Assembly (NCBI GenBank): GCA_934466515.1 | Contig: CAKSLH010000004.1 | Location: forward strand, 162,913-226,912 | Reading direction: 5' to 3' | DNA from: an uncultured Eubacteriales bacterium | GTDB taxonomy: Bacteria > Bacillota > Clostridia > Oscillospirales > Acutalibacteraceae | DNA length: 64,000 bases | In this document: positions 41,123 through 50,981 of the stretch, piece after piece | Layout: each line of letters opens with the position of its first letter | Numbering within the stretch: position 1 is the stretch's first letter | Program-made: the position numbers and the translations under genes | Notes under the pieces: model-generated | What the model was told of the DNA's origin: nothing | Databases searched by the model: none | What the model saw: only the letters and a program-made list of their open reading frames with translations

Positions 41123-42928
41123 TTGTCATTCCCACTTGACAGAATAAGAAACTTTTGTATAGTAGCTCATATCGACCACGGAAAATCAACCCTTGCCGAC
41201 CGTCTTCTCGAAATGACCGATTCGGTTTCCGCGAGAGATATGGAAGAGCAGATTTTAGACAGCATGGAGCTTGAGCGCGAGCGCGGAATAACCATAAAGG
41301 CGCACGCCGTAACCCTTTATTATACCGCCGCGGACGGCGAGCAGTATGAGCTTAACTTAATAGACACCCCCGGACATGTCGACTTTAATTATGAGGTTTC
41401 AAGATCGCTTGCGGCATGCGAGGGAGCTATTCTTGTTGTGGACGCTTCTCAGGGAATTGAAGCTCAGACCTTGGCTAACACCTATCTTGCGGTTGACCAC
41501 GGACTTGAAATTCTTCCTGTTATAAATAAAATCGACCTGCCCTCGGCAGAGCCCGAAAGAATAAAAAAAGAAATAGAGGATGTTATAGGTATTCCTGCCG
41601 ATGAGGCTCCTCTTATTTCGGCAAAAACGGGTCTTAATGTCGGAGAGGTCTTAGAGCAGATAGTAAAATATATCCCTGCTCCTAAGGGCGACAGGGAAGC
41701 ACCCTTAAAGGCTCTTATTTTCGATTCTTATTATGACGCTTATAAGGGTGTAATAGTATATTTCAGAGTTGTAAGCGGAAAACTTAAAACAGGAGATACC
41801 GTCCGCATGATGGCGACGGGTGCTGATTTTGAGGTTGTCGAAATCGGAAGAAAGCAGGCAACAAGCCTTTCACCCTGCGATGTTCTTGAGGCAGGCGAGG
41901 TAGGGTATCTTGCCGCTTCGATTAAAACAGTTTCTCAGGCAAGAGTTGGCGACACCGTAACGCTTGCAGGCAATCCCGCAAGTGAGCCGCTGCCCGGGTA
42001 CAGAGCCGTAAAGCCGGTTGTATTCTGCGGAATTTATCCTGCCGACGGCGCAAAATATCCTGATCTCAGAGAGGCGCTTGAAAAGCTTCAGTTAAATGAC
42101 GCGTCGCTTGTTTTCGAGCCTGAAACCTCGCAGGCATTGGGCTTCGGCTTTCGCTGCGGATTTTTTGGACTTCTTCACATGGAGATAATCGAAGAAAGAC
42201 TTGAAAGGGAGTATAATCTCGATATTATAACGACCGCTCCGAGCGTTCAGTATAAATTCGAGCTTACAAACGGACAGACGGTAGATGTCGATAATCCGAC
42301 AAATTATCCGGATCCTGCGACTATAAGCAGTTCTTTAGAGCCTGTTTCAAATGTTCATATTTTTTCTCCGAGCGAATATGTCGGCACAATAATGCAGCTT
42401 TGCGAGGAGCGAAGAGGCGATTATATTGATATGAAGTATTTGGGAGACAGGGTCGATATTCATTATGTTTTGCCTACGGGCGAAATCGTTTATGACTTTT
42501 TCGACGCACTTAAATCCAGAACCAAGGGCTATGCAAGCTTTGACTATGAGCCGAACGGCTATAAGAAATCAAACCTTGTCAAGCTTGATGTTCTTATAGC
42601 AGGCGATTCGGTGGATGCGCTTTCATTTATAGTATTCAATGATTTTGCATATAATAAAGCGCGGAGAATTGCCGAAAAGCTTAAGGAATATATCCCGAGA
42701 CAGCTTTTTGAGGTTCCCGTTCAGGTAGCCGTAGGCGGAAAAATAATCGCGAGAGAAACCATAAAGGCATTAAGAAAAGATGTTTTGGCTAAGTGCTACG
42801 GCGGCGATATTTCAAGAAAGAAAAAGCTTCTTGAAAAGCAAAAAGAGGGAAAGAAAAAGATGCGCAGATTAGGCTCTGTGGATGTTCCTAAGGACGCATT
42901 TATGGCAGTACTTAAATTGGATGAGTAA
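41123..42928 (+). CDS. lepA: Elongation factor 4
   Basis: Ribosome-bound GTPase. The 601-residue protein starts at a TTG eight bases after AAGGAG; G motifs are [22 protein letters not shown] and NKIDLPSA. The LepA-specific C-terminal domain is complete (IGGDVDALSFI-like segment [53 protein letters not shown]). Confidence 0.98.
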   Translation: MSFPLDRIRNFCIVAHIDHGKSTLADRLLEMTDSVSARDMEEQILDSMELERERGITIKAHAVTLYYTAADGEQYELNLIDTPGHVDFNYEVSRSLAACEGAILVVDASQGIEAQTLANTYLAVDHGLEILPVINKIDLPSAEPERIKKEIEDVIGIPADEAPLISAKTGLNVGEVLEQIVKYIPAPKGDREAPLKALIFDSYYDAYKGVIVYFRVVSGKLKTGDTVRMMATGADFEVVEIGRKQATSLSPCDVLEAGEVGYLAASIKTVSQARVGDTVTLAGNPASEPLPGYRAVKPVVFCGIYPADGAKYPDLREALEKLQLNDASLVFEPETSQALGFGFRCGFFGLLHMEIIEERLEREYNLDIITTAPSVQYKFELTNGQTVDVDNPTNYPDPATISSSLEPVSNVHIFSPSEYVGTIMQLCEERRGDYIDMKYLGDRVDIHYVLPTGEIVYDFFDALKSRTKGYASFDYEPNGYKKSNLVKLDVLIAGDSVDALSFIVFNDFAYNKARRIAEKLKEYIPRQLFEVPVQVAVGGKIIARETIKALRKDVLAKCYGGDISRKKKLLEKQKEGKKKMRRLGSVDVPKDAFMAVLKLDE

Positions 42929-42956
42929 TTTATTTTAAATTAAGAAGTGAAATAAA

Positions 42957-43802
42957 ATGACAGAAAAGAGAAAAAAGGCTTTAAGAAAAAGAAGAATATT
43001 TCTTATATCGACCTCGCTTGTGCTGATTGCCGCAATTGTCTCAGTGACCTTCGGTATAAGAGCGATAGTAAAGGCGGTTAAATCGGGAAACGGTTCAGAT
43101 AATTCTTCTTCCGGTGTTACTCAGACCGAGGCTAAAAAGGCAGATGTCAAGAAAGAAACCGACCCTGCGTTTGATAATACCGAACAGCTTGTAACAATAG
43201 GCGGAGTTCAGCTTGACGCAAACTATAAAAATCTTCTGCTTGTAAACGGCTCAAATCCGCTTCCTGATAATTACGATTATACTGCCGAGCTTACAACCAT
43301 TCCCGAGGAATATCATAATCTCCAGCTTGATCAGATAAATAAAAATATCTGGCCATATTTAAAGGCTATGATTGACGATGCAAGGAGCGAGGGTGTAAAA
43401 CTTTACGTTTGCTCACCATATAGGTCATATAATACTCAGAAAATACTTTTTGACAGACAGGTTCAAAAGCAGATAGCGGCAGGCGTGCCCGAGTCTCAGG
43501 CTGAGGATAAGGCGGCAACGATTGTTGCAAGACCGGGAACCAGCGAACACCACACAGGGCTTGCGGCGGATATGAATTTTACGGATGACGCCTTCGAAAA
43601 TACGCCGATGTTCGCTTGGCTTACAGAGCACTGTCAGGATTACGGGTTTATTATGCGATATCCTAAGGACAAAATAGATGTGACGGGCGTTATTTACGAA
43701 TCGTGGCATTACAGATTTGTCGGAATAAACGTTGCGAAGGATATAAAATCAAAGGGCGTAACCTTAGAAGAATATTTGGATGAAAAAGGCATAAAAAACT
43801 GA
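42957..43802 (+). CDS. Membrane-anchored D-Ala-D-Ala carboxypeptidase (M15B, VanY-like)
   Basis: Cell-wall peptidase expected to trim peptidoglycan stem peptides outside the membrane. Of 281 residues, the N-terminus is basic with one membrane anchor (IFLISTSLVLIAAIVSVTFG), then a Ser-rich linker, then the M15 domain with SPYRSYNTQKILFD, the zinc ligands in TSEHHTGLAADMNF (His and Asp) and YESWHYRFVG (His). A paralog with a different N-terminus lies near 63 kb. Confidence 0.92.
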   Translation: MTEKRKKALRKRRIFLISTSLVLIAAIVSVTFGIRAIVKAVKSGNGSDNSSSGVTQTEAKKADVKKETDPAFDNTEQLVTIGGVQLDANYKNLLLVNGSNPLPDNYDYTAELTTIPEEYHNLQLDQINKNIWPYLKAMIDDARSEGVKLYVCSPYRSYNTQKILFDRQVQKQIAAGVPESQAEDKAATIVARPGTSEHHTGLAADMNFTDDAFENTPMFAWLTEHCQDYGFIMRYPKDKIDVTGVIYESWHYRFVGINVAKDIKSKGVTLEEYLDEKGIKN

Positions 43803-43818
43803 CGGAAGGATTACGGAT

Positions 43819-45198
43819 ATGGATTGCAAACAGTTTTTTGAAAAGTTAAACGGTAAAAAAATCGCAGTCTGCGGAATAGGAATAAGCAACACACCGCTTA
43901 TTAAAAGCTTTCTTGAAAAGGGCGCAAGGGTTATTGCCTGCGACCGCAGAAGCGCCGAGCAGATAGGACCTCTTGCAAAGGAACTTGAAAATGAGGGCGC
44001 CGAATTAAAGCTCGGGGACGATTATCTTTCCGATTTAGAGGTCGATATAATTTTCAGAACCCCCGGAATGAGCTTTAATCTGCCCGAGCTTGTAAGCGCA
44101 AGAAAGCGCGGAATAGCGGTAACGAGCGAGATGGAGGTTTTTTTCGACCTTTGCCCCGCAACCATTTTTGCGGTAACCGGCTCTGACGGTAAGACCACCA
44201 CCACAACCTTAATTGCTAAAATGCTTGAAGCCGAGGGCAAAAAGGTATTTGTCGGCGGTAACATAGGCAAACCGCTTCTTCCGGAAATCGAAAATATAAC
44301 GGCGGACGATTTTGTAGTAGCCGAGCTTTCGTCATTCCAGCTTATTTCTATGAGGAAAAGCCCCGATGTTGCGGTTGTTACAAATGTTGCGCCGAATCAC
44401 CTTGATATTCATAAGGATATGGACGAATATGTTGAGGCAAAGAAAAACATTCTTCTTCATCAGAATGCCTTTTCGCGTACGGTTTTAAACCGCGATAACG
44501 AAATCACGGAAAGCTTCAGAAGCTTTGTAAGAGGTCAGTCCTTAGGATTCAGCATGAAGCGCCGCCTTAATAACGGCGCTTGGCTTGACAGCAAGGGAAT
44601 TCTTCACATGGCTTACCGCGGAATAGATGTTCCCGTGCTTGACAGAAAGGATATCGCCGTTATAGGCGATCATAATGTCGCAAATTATCTTGCCGCTATA
44701 ACTGCTGTCTGGGGATATGTCGGCGTTGATACGATAAATAAGGTAGCAAAGGAATTCGGCGGAGTTGCGCATAGAATTGAGCTTGTAAGAGAGCTTAACG
44801 GCGTTAAATTCTATAACGATTCCATTGCTTCAAGTCCTACAAGAACAATTGCAGGGCTTAAGGCTTTTGATAAAAAGGTATTTTTAATCGCGGGCGGATA
44901 CGATAAGCATATTCCTTTTGAGCCGCTTATGCCTTATCTTGTTGAAAAGGTTAAAACCCTTTATCTTTGCGGAGATACCGCACAGAAGATTGAGGACTGC
45001 CTTAAAAATTACGAGGGCTTTAAGGGTTCGCCCGAAATTGTCCGCACTAAGGATATAAAAGAGGCGACGCAATTAGCTTACAAGGCGGCGAAAAGCGGCG
45101 ATATTATAACCCTTTCGCCCGCATGCGCCAGCTTTGACGCATTCCCGAATTTTGCCGCAAGAGGAAATTATTTTAAGGAAGTAGTGAACTCGCTTTGA
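43819..45198 (+). CDS. murD: UDP-N-acetylmuramoylalanine--D-glutamate ligase
   Basis: Adds D-Glu to UDP-MurNAc-Ala in peptidoglycan synthesis. The 459-residue protein has the N-terminal GIGISNTPLIK motif, the ATP loop VTGSDGKTTTTTLIAKML, NVAPNHLDIHKDMDEYV, and VKFYNDSIASSPTRTIAGL. It is far from a dcw cluster; it stands at the head of a compact run of genes that includes two peptidases. The stop overlaps the next start. Confidence 0.97.
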   Translation: MDCKQFFEKLNGKKIAVCGIGISNTPLIKSFLEKGARVIACDRRSAEQIGPLAKELENEGAELKLGDDYLSDLEVDIIFRTPGMSFNLPELVSARKRGIAVTSEMEVFFDLCPATIFAVTGSDGKTTTTTLIAKMLEAEGKKVFVGGNIGKPLLPEIENITADDFVVAELSSFQLISMRKSPDVAVVTNVAPNHLDIHKDMDEYVEAKKNILLHQNAFSRTVLNRDNEITESFRSFVRGQSLGFSMKRRLNNGAWLDSKGILHMAYRGIDVPVLDRKDIAVIGDHNVANYLAAITAVWGYVGVDTINKVAKEFGGVAHRIELVRELNGVKFYNDSIASSPTRTIAGLKAFDKKVFLIAGGYDKHIPFEPLMPYLVEKVKTLYLCGDTAQKIEDCLKNYEGFKGSPEIVRTKDIKEATQLAYKAAKSGDIITLSPACASFDAFPNFAARGNYFKEVVNSL

Positions 45199-46214
45199 GC
45201 AATTTAAAGGAAAATCTTTTTACACTGACTTCATGCTACGGTATCGGAAGCATAAACGAGGTTTCGGAAAAATGCGTTGAGCTTTTAAAGGACATTGCCG
45301 AAATTAAAAGACCCGACCCGATGACGGTTATCGCCTTTATTAAGGGCGAGACTGATTACACGGTTATGCTTGACGCCCATCTCGACCAAGTCGGGTTTAC
45401 CGTAACCGATATTGATAAAAACGGATTTTTGACCGTTTCAAATGCAGGCGGCATTGATTTAAGAATGCTTCCCTCTATGCCTGTTGTAATTCATTCAAAA
45501 GAAAAAAAGCTTACGGGTGTTTTTTGCAGCATTCCGCCACACCTTTCAAACGGCGAGGACTGCTTTGACGATATAAAAAAGCTTAAAATCGACTCTCTTT
45601 TGGGAGAAAAAGCAAAGGAATTTATATCTGTCGGCGATTTTGTAACCTTTAGGGCAAAAGCAGAGGAGCTTTTAAACGGAAAAATTGTTTCTTCCTCGCT
45701 TGACGACCGCGCGGGTGTTGCCGCGCTTATAGATGTTGCGCAGAAATTTAAAGGTAAAAAACCGCCTGTAAATATAGTTTTAAGCTTAAGCAATATGGAG
45801 GAATTAGGGCTCAGGGGTGCCAGAACATCGGCTTTTTCCGTCACTCCCGATGAGGCGATAGCCGTAGATGTCAGCTTTGCGACCGCTCCCGATGTTTCGA
45901 AAGATTCTGCAAAATATTTGGGAAAGGGCGCAATGATAGGCATTTCTCCGACTCTTGACAGGGAAATTACAAACAAGCTGTTTAAAATCGCAAAGAAAAA
46001 TAATATTCCTTATCAGACAGAGGTAATGTCTCAGACTACGGGAACAAACGCCGATGTTATTTCACTTACAAAAGACGGTATAAGGACAGGGCTTGTTTCA
46101 ATCCCTATAAGAAATATGCACACGCCGTCAGAGGTTGTAAGCCTTGACGATATAAAAAGCACAAGCGAAATTTTAGAAAAATATATTCTTGCGGGAGGGC
46201 TTTTGAATGGATGA
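45195..46214 (+). CDS. M42-family metallopeptidase (first of tandem pair)
   Basis: Dinuclear zinc aminopeptidase family (glutamyl aminopeptidase/endoglucanase M type). The 339 residues show MLDAHLDQVGFTVTDID (first zinc ligands), SSLDDRAGVAALID (bridging Asp), SLSNMEELGLRGARTSAF (catalytic and metal Glu) and VSIPIRNMHTPSEVVSLDDI (last His). The start is likely TTG or ATG overlapping murD by four bases. The substrate is unknown. Confidence 0.93.
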   Translation: MSNLKENLFTLTSCYGIGSINEVSEKCVELLKDIAEIKRPDPMTVIAFIKGETDYTVMLDAHLDQVGFTVTDIDKNGFLTVSNAGGIDLRMLPSMPVVIHSKEKKLTGVFCSIPPHLSNGEDCFDDIKKLKIDSLLGEKAKEFISVGDFVTFRAKAEELLNGKIVSSSLDDRAGVAALIDVAQKFKGKKPPVNIVLSLSNMEELGLRGARTSAFSVTPDEAIAVDVSFATAPDVSKDSAKYLGKGAMIGISPTLDREITNKLFKIAKKNNIPYQTEVMSQTTGTNADVISLTKDGIRTGLVSIPIRNMHTPSEVVSLDDIKSTSEILEKYILAGGLLNG

Positions 46215-47223
46215 GCTGTTTGATATTTTAAAGCTTTTATGCAATGAATCGGGAATTTCGGGCGATGAAAAAAGCGTCAGAGAAAAAATTATTGCTTTAA
46301 TTAAAGATTTCTGTGAGGTTAAAACCGACAATTTGGGGAATATAATCGCCTTTAAAAAGGGCAAAAAGTCAAGCGAGAAAAAAGTCATGTGCGACGCTCA
46401 TTTGGACGAGGTCGGCTTTATAATCACCGATATAACCGAGGACGGATTTTTAAAATTCGCTCCCGTCGGCGGAATAGATGTAAGCGTTATGCTTGCAAGA
46501 AGAGTTACGGTCGGAAATAATATAAAAGGAACAGTGGGAATTAAGCCTATTCACCTTTCGGATAAGGAAGAACTTAAATCCGTTCCGAAGCAGAGCGCTT
46601 TATATATTGATATCGGAGCTGATTCTAAAGAGGACGCGCTTAAATATGTCAGTATCGGCGACAGCGCGGTTATGGACTCTGAGTATGAGGACAACGGCAG
46701 ATTTATTAAATCAAAAGCGCTTGACGACCGTATAGGCTGCGCGGTGCTTGCCTTTATGTTAAGGCAGGAAGCGGAATATGATTATTATGTTTCGTTTTCA
46801 GTGCAGGAGGAAGTTGGGCTTAGGGGCGCAAAAACCTCTGCGTACAGCATAGACCCCGACTTCGCAATCGTTATTGACGGAACGACCGCATCAGATATCG
46901 CAGGCACACCCGAAACGAGCGAGGTATGCAATTTAGGGCGCGGAGCGGTAGTGTCATTTATGGACAGGGCAACTCTTTATGATAAAGAACTTTATAATTT
47001 AGCTTTAAACAGCAATATAAATTGCCAGCCTAAAAGGGCGGTTGCAGGCGGAAACAATGCGGGAAGCATTCACCTTTCTAAAAACGGCGTAAGAACGATT
47101 GCCGTAAGCAACCCATGCAGATATATTCATTCCGCCGCCTCGGTTGCACAAAAGAGCGATATTATAAGCGTTTATGAGCTTGTTAAATATATTTTAAAGT
47201 CCGCGGCCTCAGGCAAGGTATGA
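46207..47223 (+). CDS. M42-family metallopeptidase (second of tandem pair)
   Basis: Paralog of the preceding gene, 338 residues, with MCDAHLDEVGFIITDITEDG, KALDDRIGCAVLAF, SFSVQEEVGLRGAKTSAYSI and SNPCRYIHSAASVAQKSDI in the equivalent places. It starts inside the end of its neighbour. The two sequences are well diverged, so the duplication is not recent; M42 enzymes form dodecamers and the pair might form mixed particles, which is inference. Confidence 0.93.
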   Translation: MDELFDILKLLCNESGISGDEKSVREKIIALIKDFCEVKTDNLGNIIAFKKGKKSSEKKVMCDAHLDEVGFIITDITEDGFLKFAPVGGIDVSVMLARRVTVGNNIKGTVGIKPIHLSDKEELKSVPKQSALYIDIGADSKEDALKYVSIGDSAVMDSEYEDNGRFIKSKALDDRIGCAVLAFMLRQEAEYDYYVSFSVQEEVGLRGAKTSAYSIDPDFAIVIDGTTASDIAGTPETSEVCNLGRGAVVSFMDRATLYDKELYNLALNSNINCQPKRAVAGGNNAGSIHLSKNGVRTIAVSNPCRYIHSAASVAQKSDIISVYELVKYILKSAASGKV

Positions 47224-47891
47224 TAAAATCGCTTAAAGTCTTGCCCGATGTTTTCGGCGAAAACCCCGAATCCGTTAAATTTTTGGGCAATTATGATGTT
47301 TACAGAAATTCGGCTAAATTTTATACCGATTTAAAAGGCAGCTTTGCGCTTTGTATTCTTGACCTTAATGCCGTAATCTGCGGTGAGCCTGAAAATTATG
47401 AGGAGCTCAATGAGTTTCTTAAAATGTCCGGTGTTAAATCGGTTTTTTCGGGCTCTTATATTTTAAAGGGTCTTGAATTTAAAAACGCGAAAATTGTCAG
47501 TGTATACAAAAAAAACGCGGATTTAAGCGCTTCTTTAGAAAGCGACGGATTTAAAAGCGACGAGGTTTATAATATGCTTTTAAAGGGCGGATTTCCTCTT
47601 CCCGAGTTTGAATATTTCGCCGTGGATTACTGCAGAAGAAAAAACAATAAAAACGCTTTTGTTTTCGGCAAAAGAAACGAATTTTTAAGTCTTGGCTTAA
47701 AGCATAAAAATATATGCCTTGTAAACGGTATCGTAAGCTTTAAAAAGGGCGGAGGAAGAAAAGCTCTTAAAGGCCTTGAAGCGGTGTCGGGATGTGAAAA
47801 AATTCTTGCCTGCTGTACCGAAGAAAACGAGGGCTTTTATGAAAAATGCGGATTTAAAAAAATCGGAAATGCGGTTTACTGTTATTTATAG
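47220..47891 (+). CDS. GNAT-like protein of unknown substrate
   Basis: A 223-residue protein overlapping the M42 gene by four bases. The C-terminal part (VNGIVSFKKGGGRKALKGLE, EKILACCTEENEGFYEKCGF) has the motif A/B look of an N-acetyltransferase, with YEKCGFKKIG typical of the GNAT end. The N-terminal half (FGENPESVKFLGNYDVYRNS) does not match any fold I recognise and may be a degenerate second GNAT domain. Function unknown. Confidence 0.7.
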   Translation: MIKSLKVLPDVFGENPESVKFLGNYDVYRNSAKFYTDLKGSFALCILDLNAVICGEPENYEELNEFLKMSGVKSVFSGSYILKGLEFKNAKIVSVYKKNADLSASLESDGFKSDEVYNMLLKGGFPLPEFEYFAVDYCRRKNNKNAFVFGKRNEFLSLGLKHKNICLVNGIVSFKKGGGRKALKGLEAVSGCEKILACCTEENEGFYEKCGFKKIGNAVYCYL

Positions 47892-47900
47892 GAGATAAAA

Positions 47901-49151
47901 ATGTCATTTTTTGAATTTTCGGACGAGCTTAAGGCTCTTGATAAAAAGGCTTTACAAAAGGTTAAGCCTTATTTTGATGAAATAGAAAAAGTTACTGAAT
48001 ATAATCAGCAAAAGGTATTAAAAGCGTTTATTGATAACCGCGTAAGCGAACCCGACCTCGGAATAAGCACGGGCTACGGTTATGACGATATCGGCAGGGA
48101 CAAGCTTGATAAGGTTCTTGCTCAGTGCCTCGGCACCGAGGATGCGCTTATCCGCCACAGCTTTGCGAGCGGAACGCACACCTTAAGCGTCGCCCTTTTC
48201 GGAATTTTAAGGCCGAATGATAAGGTGCTGTCGCTTACCGGCAGACCGTACGATACTATTATCGGCGTTTTCGGAATTGATGAAAAGACCGACGGCTCCT
48301 TAGCCGATTTCGGTATAGAATATTCTCAGGTTGACTTAAAGGCGGACGGAACGCCCGATATTGAAGCCATAAAAGCGGCGCTTAAAAAAGATAAATATAA
48401 AATGGCTTATATTCAGCGCTCGCGCGGATACAGCTTAAGGCCGAGCTTACATATCGCGGAATTAAAAGAGCTGTGCGACGCCGTAAGAGAGGTATCTCCC
48501 GAAACGGTTATTATGGTTGATAACTGCTACGGCGAGTTTGTCGAAATGAATGAGCCGTCACAAGCGGGAGCAGATCTGTTTGCAGGCTCGCTTATTAAAA
48601 ACGCGGGCGGCGGAATTGCCAAAAGCGGCGGATATATAGCGGGAAAGAAAAAATATGTCGAAATGTGCGCCCACCGAATGACCTGCGCCGGAGTCGGCCG
48701 TGAAATAGGTGCGACCTTAGGCCATAACAGGGAGCTTTATATGGGGCTTTTCTTTGCTCCGCATACCGTCGGCGAGGCGCTTAAGACCGCGGTTTATGCG
48801 GCGGCGGTATTTGAGCTTTTGGGCTTTAAGGTATCTCCTCTGCCGGACGAAAAAAGAGCCGATATCATTCAGAGCATTATTTTAGGCTCAAGAGAAAAAA
48901 TGATTGCCTTTTGTAAGGGCTTGCAGTCAGGCTCTCCGATTGATTCTTTCGTATCTCCCGAGCCTTCATATATGCCTGGGTATACCGACGATGTAATTAT
49001 GGCGGCAGGAGCGTTTACGCTCGGCGCTTCAATTGAGCTTTCAGCCGACGGACCATTAAGAGAGCCCTATGCTTTATGGATGCAGGGCGGTCTGAATTTT
49101 CACAGCGCAAAGGTTGGAATTTTGCTTGCTGTAAAGGAGATTGAAATATGA
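47901..49151 (+). CDS. Methionine gamma-lyase family PLP protein ('aluminium resistance' family)
   Basis: Fold-type I PLP enzyme related to cystathionine gamma-lyases; the real substrate is not established. The 416 residues show SEPDLGISTGYGYDDIGRD, HSFASGTHTLSVALFGILRP, PYDTIIGVFG, VMVDNCYGEFVEMNEP, and the Schiff-base region GSLIKNAGGGIAKSGGYIAG with the likely PLP Lys. Overlaps the next gene by four bases. Confidence 0.9.
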   Translation: MSFFEFSDELKALDKKALQKVKPYFDEIEKVTEYNQQKVLKAFIDNRVSEPDLGISTGYGYDDIGRDKLDKVLAQCLGTEDALIRHSFASGTHTLSVALFGILRPNDKVLSLTGRPYDTIIGVFGIDEKTDGSLADFGIEYSQVDLKADGTPDIEAIKAALKKDKYKMAYIQRSRGYSLRPSLHIAELKELCDAVREVSPETVIMVDNCYGEFVEMNEPSQAGADLFAGSLIKNAGGGIAKSGGYIAGKKKYVEMCAHRMTCAGVGREIGATLGHNRELYMGLFFAPHTVGEALKTAVYAAAVFELLGFKVSPLPDEKRADIIQSIILGSREKMIAFCKGLQSGSPIDSFVSPEPSYMPGYTDDVIMAAGAFTLGASIELSADGPLREPYALWMQGGLNFHSAKVGILLAVKEIEI

Positions 49152-49816
49152 ATACCGTGTTTTCGGGCGAGGTATATGAGGTTGTTCCTACTCCTACCGG
49201 TATAGTTTTTTCCTATTGCAAGGATAAAACCAAAGAAAATATAATAATCGGTTATAAAATGATTACCTTTGAAACAGGTATTATGGTCGATATCGCAAAA
49301 AATGTCTATCTGCTTTCAAAATTCGGCAGTAATTATGCGGTTTCATCAAATCTTTGCAGTAATTATATAACAGCAAAAACTATAGCTCTGCCTCAGGGCA
49401 AGGTGTTTGTCTGCTCCTCTAAGGGAGAGGCAAATATCGTTGACGCGGCAGGGAATATAATCTGGAACGGAATATTTGCATATAAGGGCGCTGCTCCGTC
49501 GGATATTGCGGTTTTTAAGGATTCGTTTTATGCGGTATTTAAAAAATACAACGCGCTTATAAAATTCAATATGTCAACCTTCCGCGAGGAGCTTAGAATA
49601 GGCGGAGCGGTTTCGCCCTTTAACAGACCGAACGGACTTTATATTGAGGACTCCTATGCTTTTGTCGCTTCAACAGGCGATAAAAGGGTTGTTAAAATAA
49701 ATCTCGAAAACTATGAGAGTGAAATTTATGTAAGGCTTAAAGAGCCGGTTTATTCTTATACAAAGGTTAAGGATTTCGAATTCGTTCTGTTAAAATCAGG
49801 ACTTTATATGCTTTAA
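49148..49816 (+). CDS. Hypothetical protein, possible beta-propeller
   Basis: 222 residues without membrane segments or signal peptide. Short beta-rich repeats are visible (KVFVCSSKGEANIVDAAGNI, DIAVFKDSFYAVFKKYNALI, LYIEDSYAFVASTGDKRVVK), which resemble blades of an NHL/WD-like propeller, though only about four would fit. I do not recognise the family. It sits in the operon between the PLP enzyme and an esterase and overlaps the former. Confidence 0.65.
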   Translation: MNTVFSGEVYEVVPTPTGIVFSYCKDKTKENIIIGYKMITFETGIMVDIAKNVYLLSKFGSNYAVSSNLCSNYITAKTIALPQGKVFVCSSKGEANIVDAAGNIIWNGIFAYKGAAPSDIAVFKDSFYAVFKKYNALIKFNMSTFREELRIGGAVSPFNRPNGLYIEDSYAFVASTGDKRVVKINLENYESEIYVRLKEPVYSYTKVKDFEFVLLKSGLYML

Positions 49817-49831
49817 AAGGGTGATAATTTT

Positions 49832-50668
49832 ATGAAATGCAAGGTTGTCGAGTTAAAAGAAATTTATCCGTTTTTATCCGAAAACGGCTGTAATCCCACT
49901 TTGACTGTTTATGTTCCCGAGCTTGTTCAGGATTATTTTAAAGCCGAGGGAAGAAAGGGAATTCTTATCTGCCCCGGCGGCGGATATGAATTTTGCTCCG
50001 ACAGGGAAGCCGAGCCTATTGCGCTTAAATTTATGAATATGGGATATAATGCTTATGTGCTTAATTATTCCTGCGCTCCGCATAGGTTTCCTACACAGTT
50101 AAACGAGGTTGCCGCGGCTTTCGATTATATAGTTAAAAATTCCGAGGAATTTATTCAGAATAAGGAAAAAATAGGAATTATCGGCTTTTCCGCCGGCGGA
50201 CATCTAGCCGCCCATTATTCAAATGCCTATAATATCCCCGAGGTAAGAAAGAATTTTAAGAATTCTTATAAGCCTGCCGTTAGCGTGCTTTGTTATCCGG
50301 TTATCACCTCGGATTATGCTCATTCACACCACGGAAGCTTTGAAAGCCTTATAGGAACCTATCCGAACGGCAAGGCAGACGAAAGGTTTTCCTGCGATAA
50401 GCTGGTCACCCCCGATACTCCGCCTGCGTTTATCTGGCACACCGCCGCTGACGCCTGCGTTCCGGTTGAAAACAGCCTTTTCTATGCTTTAGCGCTTTCG
50501 AAAAACAAGGTTCCTTATGAGCTTCATATTTATCCCGAGGGCTGGCACGGCTTGTCAACAGCCGATGAAATGACGGCAAGCAAAGATAATTTTGAAGGCA
50601 CGGATAAAATTTCTCATGTTCATGAATGGCTTCGCTCCTATGAATTATGGGAGAAAATATTTTTCTGA
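49832..50668 (+). CDS. Alpha/beta hydrolase, acetyl-esterase type
   Basis: The 278-residue protein has the HGG-like oxyanion segment as LICPGGGYEFCSDREAEPIA, the nucleophile Ser in IIGFSAGGHLAAHYS, the acid in WHTAADACVPVENSL and the catalytic His in YPEGWHGLSTADE. This is the arrangement of BD-FAE/acetylxylan-esterase-like hydrolases. No signal peptide, so a cytoplasmic substrate such as an imported acetylated sugar is likely. The last base of its stop is the first of the next ATG. Confidence 0.9.
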   Translation: MKCKVVELKEIYPFLSENGCNPTLTVYVPELVQDYFKAEGRKGILICPGGGYEFCSDREAEPIALKFMNMGYNAYVLNYSCAPHRFPTQLNEVAAAFDYIVKNSEEFIQNKEKIGIIGFSAGGHLAAHYSNAYNIPEVRKNFKNSYKPAVSVLCYPVITSDYAHSHHGSFESLIGTYPNGKADERFSCDKLVTPDTPPAFIWHTAADACVPVENSLFYALALSKNKVPYELHIYPEGWHGLSTADEMTASKDNFEGTDKISHVHEWLRSYELWEKIFF

Positions 50669-50979
50669 TGAATACTTTTGAGCAGATTTACGAGGCAGTT
50701 AAAAAAATTCCGTACGGAAAAGTCGCAACTTACGGGCAGATTGCCCGCTATGTCGGAAATCCGAGACTTTCAAGGGTTGTCGGCTTTGCGCTTCACTGCA
50801 ATCCGGACCCTGAAAATATAAAGTGCTACCGCGTTGTAAACCGTTTCGGAAAGCTGTCGAGCGCTTTTGCGTTCGGCGGCGAGAACAGACAGAAATTTCT
50901 TCTTGAACAAGAGGGAGTTGTTGTAAGAGACGATTTAACGGTCGACCTAAAAAAATTCGGAATAAAAGGGGAAAATTAA
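50668..50979 (+). CDS. MGMT/ATL-like DNA-binding protein with altered active site
   Basis: About 103 residues of the O6-alkylguanine methyltransferase C-terminal domain (FEQIYEAVKKIPYGKVATYG, ARYVGNPRLSRVVGFALHCN). The usual PCHRV active site reads KCYRV here: the Cys is kept but Pro and His are replaced, and the Asn hinge follows (VVN). Neither a classic methyltransferase (PCHR) nor a classic alkyltransferase-like protein (PWHR), so activity is uncertain. I start at the ATG overlapping the previous stop, which gives the family N-terminus. Confidence 0.85.
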   Translation: MNTFEQIYEAVKKIPYGKVATYGQIARYVGNPRLSRVVGFALHCNPDPENIKCYRVVNRFGKLSSAFAFGGENRQKFLLEQEGVVVRDDLTVDLKKFGIKGEN

Positions 50980-50981
50980 AA

